The notes beneath the pieces were generated by a model, which worked only from the letters and a program-made list of their open reading frames with translations, did not search any database and had not been told where the DNA came from. Positions 1 through 5,051 of a DNA stretch of 5,756 nucleotides are shown in pieces (position 1 is the first letter of the stretch; each line of letters starts with the position of its first letter). Source of the DNA: Candidatus Zixiibacteriota bacterium (lineage in GTDB: Bacteria > Zixibacteria > MSB-5A5 > JAABVY01 > JAHJOQ01); contig JAJRZO010000152.1 in NCBI GenBank assembly GCA_024275215.1, forward strand, positions 1-5,756, read 5' to 3'. Position numbers and translations under genes: made by a program.

Positions 1-926
1 ATCTTTGAAGTCACATTTACCGGAAATGTCCCAAAATAATCGGCAGTGAATCGTCCTCTGTCATTGGTATAGACAACGCCGGTTCCGACTTCAACGCGAA
101 CATATTTCAACGGTTCCTGGAGTTCCGGCTCGCAAATATCAGCACCGGGTCCCTGAGTGGCCATTCCATCAACTCTGCCGGAAACAGTTTCAAAGATAAT
201 CTGATCTCTATTATAAAGGATTTCCCCAGTCCGGGCATCAGCTATGAAAAGCCTCCGCTCAGGAAAATCATTCCACCCGGTGAACATGATAGCCGAAACA
301 GGTTCGGACTTGATGTCATCGAATCCTGCCCATATTACCGGCTCAGGTTCAGAGAAATCAGACAGACTCGGAAACTCTGCGAGAGCAGAATTTTTGGCAG
401 CTCCGAATTGCGACATGCTCTTGTCGGCTACCTGAAAATTCCCCAGATTCTTTAGAGTTGATGCTGCCCAGACAGCTTCATAGCCGACATCATTCCTGAC
501 GAGAACTCTGAGTTCGGAACCGAATACGGGCACACCATCGCGTTGCTGTGAATAATAGACGAGCGTAAATTTATACTCGCCAGTCGTCGGATTGTACATC
601 ACTCCCTGTGTATGTCTGCCATCTTCAAGCAGGCTTACCGGAACCAGTTCATCAGCAACAGCCCCGAACATTTCGGCATATTGCACTCGAAACAAATCAG
701 CCGATGACTCGGCGCTCATCCCGCTTGAAAATGGATGTCCGTATACTCTGGTGATTTCCCCTGCATCGTCAAGATAAAACCTGACGGCAGGGTTTTGATT
801 TTGAAACTCAGCAATCGCCGCCTCCGTCGGTTGAGAACCGCTCTTGGCGGCATAAGCATTGATTGTCAGTAAAACAATCAACAATGATGCGAATACGATT
901 GCCGACAAAATTGGGTTTCTTTTCAC
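1..926 (-). CDS. Secreted protein with FTP-type propeptide, probable metalloprotease N-terminus (partial, runs off the left edge)
   Basis: The open frame continues without a stop to the window edge, giving 308 codons of the N-terminus. Residues 1-26 form a Sec signal peptide: basic MKRNP start, long hydrophobic core, likely cleavage after NAYA. Residues about 113-145 (EYKFTLVYYSQQRDGVPVFG followed by SELRVLV) resemble the FTP domain, which in fungalysin (M36) and thermolysin (M4) precursors acts as inhibitor and folding chaperone. Residues 224-243 (RRLFIADARTGEILYN) look like the PepSY-like end of such a propeptide. From about 249 an SGRVDG...YVRVEV...TNDRGRF pattern resembles a carboxypeptidase-regulatory-like beta-sandwich. 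No HExxH motif is inside the window, so the enzymatic activity is inferred from propeptide type only. The next minus-strand gene upstream is also a secreted protease, suggesting a shared extracellular proteolysis role. Alternative: a non-catalytic secreted protein with an FTP-like fold. Confidence 0.72.
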   Translation of the reverse strand, partial: MKRNPILSAIVFASLLIVLLTINAYAAKSGSQPTEAAIAEFQNQNPAVRFYLDDAGEITRVYGHPFSSGMSAESSADLFRVQYAEMFGAVADELVPVSLLEDGRHTQGVMYNPTTGEYKFTLVYYSQQRDGVPVFGSELRVLVRNDVGYEAVWAASTLKNLGNFQVADKSMSQFGAAKNSALAEFPSLSDFSEPEPVIWAGFDDIKSEPVSAIMFTGWNDFPERRLFIADARTGEILYNRDQIIFETVSGRVDGMATQGPGADICEPELQEPLKYVRVEVGTGVVYTNDRGRFTADYFGTFPVNVTSK

Positions 927-938
927 GCTATCTCTCCT
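924..938 (-). promoter_or_regulatory. Ribosome binding site and GTG start for the FTP-domain gene
   Basis: On the minus strand AGGAGAG (938-932) lies 5 bases before a GTG at 926-924. Two in-frame ATGs lie upstream, at 941 and 962. The ATG at 941 has only AAGG one base before it, and the AGGAGAG lies inside the frame it opens. The ATG at 962 has a purine-rich but poor site. Starting at GTG gives the more compact signal peptide (MKRNPILSAI...). I therefore prefer 926, with 941 as second choice. Confidence 0.55.
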
Positions 939-1035
939 CATGCCTTGTGTTGTGGGTTGCATCTTCTTCTCTTGTTAATTGATGGAGTGACTGCCGAGTT
1001 GGATTTCCGTCTCAGCAATCGCGATGTACACGCTT

Positions 1036-1063
1036 AATATAATAATTCCAATTCAATCGACAA
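1036..1063 (-). promoter_or_regulatory. Candidate promoter of the FTP-domain gene
   Basis: Reading the minus strand, TTGTCG (1063-1058) and TATATT (1041-1036) are separated by 16 bases. They match the sigma-70 consensus at 4/6 and 5/6 positions in an AT-rich stretch. The predicted transcript start would be near 1029. The perfect 8-base palindrome ATCGCGAT at 1018-1025 would fall just downstream, where an operator could sit. FCB-group bacteria can use divergent promoter motifs, so this is only a candidate. The 158-base gap from the upstream gene and the lack of a visible terminator leave read-through possible. Confidence 0.3.
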
Positions 1064-1084
1064 GAATAATCTACGTTTATGCGA

Positions 1085-3481
1085 CTAACACCCGTCGCAC
1101 GGTTCGGGTCCTCCTCCAAAGATATATTGAATAAGATAGACAACATCATCTATATCAATTCCACCGGAACAATCGACATCCCCGACTTCCAGCGGATCAG
1201 GCGCAGGCCCGCCACCGAATATGTAATTAATCAGATAGACCGCATCGTCGATATCGACCGCGCCACTGTTGTCCGCATCGCCGCAGACATAAGGCTCGTA
1301 ATTGCACTCGAACAACACCAGTTTGAAATCATCAATGCCAGCCTCGACAACACTTTGCGGATCATCGTCATTCACAGTGAATCTAACCATCATAGTCGAG
1401 GTGAGTGTGACGCCGACGGATGTAAGATCAGCTTCAGTGATCTCATTATGTCGCCAATAAAGTCCACCGTCAGTATCATGTCTGGCGATTTCAGTCCAGG
1501 TACCAACACCACCGTCACTGTTTATTTCTACGAGAAGTTTGTCAACTCCACCGGCAGCGTCTGTCAGGAACAGGTAATAGTCATAGGATATGATAATTCC
1601 TCCCTGCGACATGTCGATAACTGGAGAAACAAGTCTTACGGCTCCATCATCGACATCGGTGTTGCCGACCTCATTCTGTGTTAGGTAACATTGTCCGCTT
1701 CCGTCAGCATCAGATTCCGGGTCATAATCCCAATTGGGATCATTGACAGGTACTCCACGCTGCCATTGTCCGCTTGTAGCTCCGAGAATCTGAGTTGTCC
1801 AACCCATATCTGTCTCGAAATTATCTTCCAACAACGTAGCGTAAGTACCGACAAGAGAAGTATAGGTACTTGTTGGAGCGTCAGCCGGCAAATAAATCGT
1901 CGTACCACCATCACCCTCGGCGCTGAGATAGAATTCCGGTGTGTCCGTACAAAGAGCTTCAGGACGAATAGCGTTAAACAAACTGTCTCCGATTGCAACT
2001 AACGGCGCAGTGAGGAATGCGCCGCCATCATATCTGTAATGGAGCGTGCCGCTTCCCGACACATAGGTCTCCCGTCCATTAAGGATCTCTACTCTGAAAG
2101 TATCCGCCACTCCCGGTTCCATCAAGTCGGGAGTACCATCCGGGCAGGACATGCTCAGACTCGGATTTGCAACAGCAAGCCCTTTGATACAGAAATTAGC
2201 TGTGCTGTCTAAATCATACAGATCGAGAAACTCGAATTCATCCCAGTCATAATAATAACTCTGACCCGGACTCGACGCTGACTCTACAATCACGCGATAT
2301 TTCGCGCCAAGCAGAACGGGAACATCCGAAGTCCGGTCATAAGCGTGGCCGCCAGTTGACAGTTGTACATAGATATAGAAATCCTGACCGGGACTCAGTT
2401 CGACTGGCGAAAGCAACTCTACCGTATGAAAACCTGTGTGGGCGGCGGTACCCGACGCATTCCCCAGTTCATCATACAATTCGCCACCCTCAAAACGATC
2501 ATAAACAATCACAGAATACTGCACATTGTCAACGGCTGTGACGATGTTTACGGCTTCGAGCAATTCCTCATCATCGGCAACAAACGCATTGAACGCGATA
2601 TCTGCGTCGGCTTTTGTATCTCTCCAGCCGTGATAGTCGTAGTAATAGACTTTGTCATACGGCATCGGTTCAACATTCTGGAAAGATACAGCGCCCATCT
2701 GAGGATGCTGACAACAATGCTTATCATAATATGAAATCCAAAAATAGCCGTTTTCTCCCCATCCACTACCCCAGCTATTCTTGACGAGCCACGCGCCAGG
2801 AAGAGGAGCCTGTGTCACTTTGTCATCATCCCAGCCGATAATCGCAACTCCATGATTCGGGTCGAGTGTACTGGTTGGTGGTTGATAGTGAACATACCCG
2901 GACATGAACTGGCTGTCGTAGCACAGCGCAGTAGATATCACGCCGTAATCCATGATCGTCTGTTTGATCGTGTTGATATTACTCAGGTCAGGCTCGGCAG
3001 TCATCCAGATAATCTCAGGGGCAAAATAGTGATGATAACTCGGATCATTCCTGAGCGGCGCAGGAGTGTGTGACTGCCCGTCGATGTCGCGGACGGCTCC
3101 CTCTCCACGAGTCAGATATGCCGATGCGACACGATAATCGCCGCCCTGATGAACAGTCAGCCCGCCACCGGTCGGTGGATCAGTATCATCATTGTTGTTC
3201 TGATTGAAACCATTCCACCAGTCAAGATGATATTCGGCAAGATTCGGTTCCCCGGACTCTCCGTTGGCAGTCCACGCTCCTGTCATCATCAGGTTCCCTT
3301 CAAGGGCTGCCATCGTGCCGAAAGTCCAGCAAGTACCGTCAATCTGGCTCTTGACTGATGTTACATAATTCTGGCCGCCAACATCGCGAAGATCGTAGCT
3401 GCTCGGCGGATCGGCAAAAGCCGGACCTGCCAGCATGGCCATAACAAGCGTGGCATTGACAAAAAGTTTTAGTTTGTACAT
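1085..3481 (-). CDS. Secreted papain-like (C1A) cysteine protease with lectin-like domain and C-terminal dockerin pair
   Basis: A complete 798-residue exported protease. Residues 1-23 are a signal peptide (cleavage GPAFA-DP). The catalytic domain follows at once from about residue 29 (YDLRD) to 268, with no I29-type pro-region. Visible active-site residues are Gln46 (oxyanion hole), Cys51 in DGTCWTFG, His210 in DPNHGVAIIGW and Asn235 in VKNSWGSGWG. The Gln-to-Cys loop is one residue shorter than in papain (Q19-C25) and lacks papain's Cys22. Residues about 279-436 (YYYDYHGW ... NFCIKG) match the lectin-like domain commonly found after bacterial C1A domains. Residues 438-548 are a probable Ig-like spacer. 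Residues 550-725 (NFETDMGW...GQWQRG...GIDDFKL) look like a MAM-like jelly roll. Residues 733-798 are two dockerin-type calcium loops. The start at 3481 is chosen over an in-frame GTG at 3511 because of a strong upstream Shine-Dalgarno site. Family and catalytic assignment are firm; the substrate is unknown. Confidence 0.92.
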   Translation of the reverse strand: MYKLKLFVNATLVMAMLAGPAFADPPSSYDLRDVGGQNYVTSVKSQIDGTCWTFGTMAALEGNLMMTGAWTANGESGEPNLAEYHLDWWNGFNQNNNDDTDPPTGGGLTVHQGGDYRVASAYLTRGEGAVRDIDGQSHTPAPLRNDPSYHHYFAPEIIWMTAEPDLSNINTIKQTIMDYGVISTALCYDSQFMSGYVHYQPPTSTLDPNHGVAIIGWDDDKVTQAPLPGAWLVKNSWGSGWGENGYFWISYYDKHCCQHPQMGAVSFQNVEPMPYDKVYYYDYHGWRDTKADADIAFNAFVADDEELLEAVNIVTAVDNVQYSVIVYDRFEGGELYDELGNASGTAAHTGFHTVELLSPVELSPGQDFYIYVQLSTGGHAYDRTSDVPVLLGAKYRVIVESASSPGQSYYYDWDEFEFLDLYDLDSTANFCIKGLAVANPSLSMSCPDGTPDLMEPGVADTFRVEILNGRETYVSGSGTLHYRYDGGAFLTAPLVAIGDSLFNAIRPEALCTDTPEFYLSAEGDGGTTIYLPADAPTSTYTSLVGTYATLLEDNFETDMGWTTQILGATSGQWQRGVPVNDPNWDYDPESDADGSGQCYLTQNEVGNTDVDDGAVRLVSPVIDMSQGGIIISYDYYLFLTDAAGGVDKLLVEINSDGGVGTWTEIARHDTDGGLYWRHNEITEADLTSVGVTLTSTMMVRFTVNDDDPQSVVEAGIDDFKLVLFECNYEPYVCGDADNSGAVDIDDAVYLINYIFGGGPAPDPLEVGDVDCSGGIDIDDVVYLIQYIFGGGPEPCDGC
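1088..1282 (-). repeat. Tandem dockerin-type repeat coding region at the end of the C1A protease
   Basis: Residues 734-766 and 767-798 of the protease repeat each other at a 33-residue (99-base) spacing. The loops DADNSGAVDIDD and DVDCSGGIDIDD share the calcium-binding pattern DxDxSGxxDxxD, each followed by a VYLIxYIFGGGP helix. Cysteines at 733, 771, 795 and 798 could form disulfides closing the module. In clostridia such modules dock to cohesins. In this kind of candidate phylum they are frequent C-terminal modules of exported proteins with no obvious cellulosome, so their partner is unknown. Confidence 0.85.
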
Positions 3482-3485
3482 GGTT

Positions 3486-3492
3486 CCCTCCC
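3486..3492 (-). promoter_or_regulatory. Strong ribosome binding site of the C1A protease gene
   Basis: On the minus strand GGGAGGG (3492-3486) is followed by four bases (AACC) and the ATG at 3481. This decides the start against an in-frame GTG at 3511, which would add MKLLLIWEGT in front of the signal peptide. The purine block would then be read as coding sequence. Confidence 0.75.
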
Positions 3493-3527
3493 AGATAAGG
3501 AGCAATTTCACTCAGGTAGTTGTTTTT

Positions 3528-3569
3528 CATTGCGATTATCGCACATTGCGCACCCAATGAGCTTGCTCA
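3528..3569. promoter_or_regulatory. Cluster of short palindromes upstream of the C1A protease gene
   Basis: Within 42 bases there are two dyads: TGCGAT-T-ATCGCA (3531-3543), with 6-base arms around one base, and TGAGC-TT-GCTCA (3558-3569). A further inverted pair, CATTG/CAATG, lies at 3544-3548 and 3555-3559. CATTGCG also occurs as a direct repeat 16 bases apart (3528 and 3544). The cluster is 47-88 bases upstream of the protease start, the right place for an operator. No convincing sigma-70 promoter accompanies it, so the regulatory role is an inference from position and symmetry. Confidence 0.3.
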
Positions 3570-3607
3570 GATATTCGGATAAGAATTTGATCTAAAAATC
3601 TTGCAGG

Positions 3608-3650
3608 GCGACGACATCCTTATTGATGAGATGTCGTTGCATTAAGGATG
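3608..3650. other. Two mutually exclusive hairpins
   Basis: Hairpin A pairs GCGACGACATC (3608-3618) with GATGTCGTTGC (3630-3640): 11 pairs with one G-T wobble and an 11-base loop. Hairpin B pairs CATCCTTA (3615-3622) perfectly with TAAGGATG (3643-3650). The left arm of B uses bases of A, so only one can form. On the minus strand A is followed nine bases later by ATTTTT, too far for a typical terminator. The competing design recalls attenuators and riboswitch platforms, but could also come from overlapping repeats. Confidence 0.45.
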
Positions 3651-3708
3651 CTGAGAAAGGACGTGTGCTGGCGTTGGCGAGACAGAACCGTCTGCGGCTG
3701 GCTCGTGC

Positions 3709-3732
3709 GTCACACTGCCTTTTCAGTGCGAC
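3709..3732. repeat. Hairpin with 9-base arms and CCTTTT loop
   Basis: GTCACACTG (3709-3717) pairs with CAGTGCGAC (3724-3732) with a single internal A-C mismatch and a 6-base loop. On the opposite strand the equivalent mismatch is T-G, which can pair, so the structure would be better in RNA transcribed from the minus strand, the direction of the downstream protease gene. Confidence 0.45.
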
Positions 3733-3750
3733 AGATAAACTCATCAAATT

Positions 3751-3778
3751 CATGTTTTCAGGCGATGCGAAAAACATG
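3751..3778. repeat. Perfect 8-base inverted repeat
   Basis: CATGTTTT (3751-3758) and AAAACATG (3771-3778) flank a 12-base GC-rich loop (CAGGCGATGCGA). The stem is AT-rich, and the T-run inside it is followed by no unpaired tail, so it is not a convincing terminator. It is the third stem in this region. Confidence 0.4.
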
Positions 3779-3880
3779 CAACCGCCGCCTGTGAGACTAA
3801 GAGAGTACTTTTTCCATCCGAAACGAACACTAATAATATATCACAATACCGAGACCTGTCAATGTCAAACTGGACAAAAA

Positions 3881-3943
3881 GGGCGCTGAATGCTGATGGT
3901 TATGGTCATGAATACAGTGGGCGACAGACATCAGCGTCTGCCC
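3881..3943. repeat. Long-loop inverted repeat with nested hairpin
   Basis: GCTGATG (3892-3898) pairs perfectly with CATCAGC (3929-3935), and an outer GGGC/GCCC pair (3881-3884 and 3940-3943) could extend the stem. A competing smaller hairpin, CAGAC-ATCAGC-GTCTG (3925-3940), uses the same right arm. It could be part of an interspersed repeat or of a transcript 3' end beyond the pseudogene. No function can be assigned. Confidence 0.35.
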
Positions 3944-3986
3944 AGGGAATTGTCGATTAGTCTCGGAGTAGTTTGAAGTTCCGCAC

Positions 3987-4005
3987 CCTGCAAGGCGGGG
4001 GCAGG
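3987..4005. repeat. Short G/C-rich hairpin downstream of the broken surface-protein gene
   Basis: CCTGC (3987-3991) and GCAGG (4001-4005) flank a 9-base G-rich loop, 55-73 bases past the stop of the minus-strand pseudogene. It has no T-run on the minus strand, so any role as a transcription terminator would be Rho-dependent at best. Confidence 0.3.
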
Positions 4006-4059
4006 AAACCCGACACTTTCGCTTTGGACAGGATACCAGTTTAATATATCAATAAATGA

Positions 4060-4847
4060 CTACTTAGAAACATGGTTATTTCTTCGAGTCTCCTCGCGGA
4101 GTTTGTAATTAACGGATTTATCCGGACTTAGGCCATAAGCCTCGGCATATCCGTACAAGCCACGCTCTGAAACCGGCTTGTCTCGTACAGTTTTCACTCT
4201 CCGACTCTGAGCAAGTGGATCCTGACGGATACCAGTTACCTGCCATGAGACTTTGACATTGGGTTCATCAGTAGCGATCACGAACTGATTGTCTTGAATC
4301 TCCTGCTCTACGATAGCGCGTGCAAAACTCCCTATGACGATCCAGTCGCCGGCGAATGTACCTAAATCCTCACCAACAACCAGTGGTTCATGCGGATCGC
4401 CAACACCTATTTCGACCTTGTCACTACTGGTTTCAAGGCGAACTATGGAACCATCAGCGACCCAACCGCCTTCGCTGCCGCTTACCGGCGCTGTCATGGC
4501 ATAGGGAGCACTCGTCAAACGCTGGCGTGGTGTCATTTCAGGATCGCTATCGACTTTAATACCCAGATACAATGTCGTATTGTCAAAAACCGAATAGGGA
4601 AGGGTGACTGATTCACCAGGGATAACTGTGAAAAGACCGTTCACAGTGGAAATTGTTCTCGTGGAATTCCAAACGGAAACGCCGCCACCGGGAACAGTGT
4701 AGATGAGAATAGTACTGAGTAAGTACCATCATCAACAGGATCGCCATTAGTATCTGTCAGCATTCCCTGAACATTCAAAAGCTGTGGCACATCGGCATAA
4801 ACGATTACCGCCAACAACAGCAAGGCTATCACAATGCACCTTGTCAT
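4060..4847 (-). pseudogene. Exported surface/fibre-like protein, frameshifted and probably internally deleted
   Basis: Two minus-strand frames join into one protein of about 262 residues if one base is restored near 4705. Residues 1-18 are a signal peptide (MTRCIVIALLLLAVIVYA). Residues 20-120 carry a domain seen in many exported proteins of FCB-like bacteria: NVQGMLTDTNGDPVDDGTYS, then IYTVPGGGVSVWNS in the other frame, then NGLFTVIPGE and DPEMTPRQRLTSAPYAM. As sequenced, the first frame runs off into unrelated residues (SSTLFPVAAF...) and stops at 4641. The C-terminus (IGSFARAIVEQEIQDNQFVI, VKVSWQVTGIRQDP) matches, from memory, the end of much longer relatives whose central fibre region is absent here. 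The start at 4847 is preferred because GAGG lies 8 bases before it but only 2 before the ATG at 4853. It is divergent from yggS. A sequencing error could explain the frameshift; the function is unknown. Confidence 0.72.
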
Positions 4848-4889
4848 TTGCATATCCTCACTTCATAGGTTAATGTAGCTGTTACAGTA

Positions 4890-4917
4890 AAAATATCGAG
4901 CTCGAATTCCGAGTCAG
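4890..4917 (-). promoter_or_regulatory. Weak candidate promoter of the broken surface-protein gene
   Basis: On the minus strand CTGACT (4917-4912) and TATTTT (4895-4890) are 16 bases apart, each matching 4 of 6 sigma-70 consensus positions. The 8-base palindrome CGAGCTCG (4897-4904) lies in the spacer, a position where a repressor could act. The match is weak and would not stand alone without its position, 43 bases before the start codon. Confidence 0.22.
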
Positions 4918-4980
4918 GAACTAATCGACACGTAAGTTTTTGGGGGTATTGTCCAGAAAAAAGTGTAAGTTTGTCCGAAC

Positions 4981-5008
4981 TTTACCCATTCTACTCCCAG
5001 CCTACAAT
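4981..5008 (+). promoter_or_regulatory. Candidate promoter of yggS
   Basis: TTTACC (4981-4986) and TACAAT (5003-5008) are 16 bases apart, matching sigma-70 boxes at 4/6 and 5/6. The transcript would begin near 5015, about 37 bases before the ATG. A second, weaker pair (TTGCGT 5013-5018, TATCTT 5036-5041, spacer 17) would start transcription only about four bases before the ATG, giving an almost leaderless message. That would fit the absence of a Shine-Dalgarno sequence. Confidence 0.35.
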
Positions 5009-5051
5009 TATATTGCGTGTGGCACCCTGTTATTTTATCTTGAATAGTTTC

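Larger units (their letters stand above)
3570..4059. other. Long intergenic stretch without a convincing gene, rich in inverted repeats
   Basis: I see no protein family here. Two opposite-strand open frames (about 3623-3889 plus, 3592-3777 minus) overlap each other, lack ribosome binding sites, have basic low-information translations and no recognisable domain. Instead the stretch holds a series of stem-loops, listed separately: 3608-3650, 3709-3732, 3751-3778, 3881-3943 and 3987-4005. It could be a long structured leader of the protease gene, an independent small RNA, an interspersed repeat, or debris of a mobile element. None of the stems has the immediate T-run of a classical intrinsic terminator for either neighbouring minus-strand gene. 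Confidence 0.5.

Noticed and set aside
1079..1684. A 201-codon plus-strand open frame opposite the dockerin and jelly-roll part of the protease
   Set aside because: It lies entirely antisense to a clearly real gene with conserved motifs; its translation shows no domain, no ribosome site and no signal. It is a mirror of the codon bias of the real gene.
3590..3640. Intrinsic terminator on the minus strand formed by the 3608-3640 hairpin followed by ATTTTT
   Set aside because: The T-run begins about nine bases after the stem and is short, which is not how functional intrinsic terminators are built. No gene on that strand ends just before it.
3592..3889. Overlapping opposite-strand small open frames (plus 3623-3889, minus 3592-3777) as possible genes
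   Set aside because: They contradict each other, lack ribosome binding sites and recognisable domains, and coincide with strong inverted repeats that better explain the sequence.
4356..4611. Plus-strand open frames opposite the surface-protein relic
   Set aside because: They are antisense to a frame with clear family motifs (DPEMTPRQRLTSAPYA) and encode nothing recognisable.
4704..4712. Programmed ribosomal frameshifting to make the full surface protein
   Set aside because: The site TATTCTCATC has no slippery heptamer, and no strong downstream stem is evident. A one-base loss is simpler.
4932..4972. Direct repeat GTAAGTTT at 4932-4939 and 4965-4972 as a regulator site pair
   Set aside because: The repeat is only eight bases long and AT-rich, and the 33-base spacing alone is not enough evidence.
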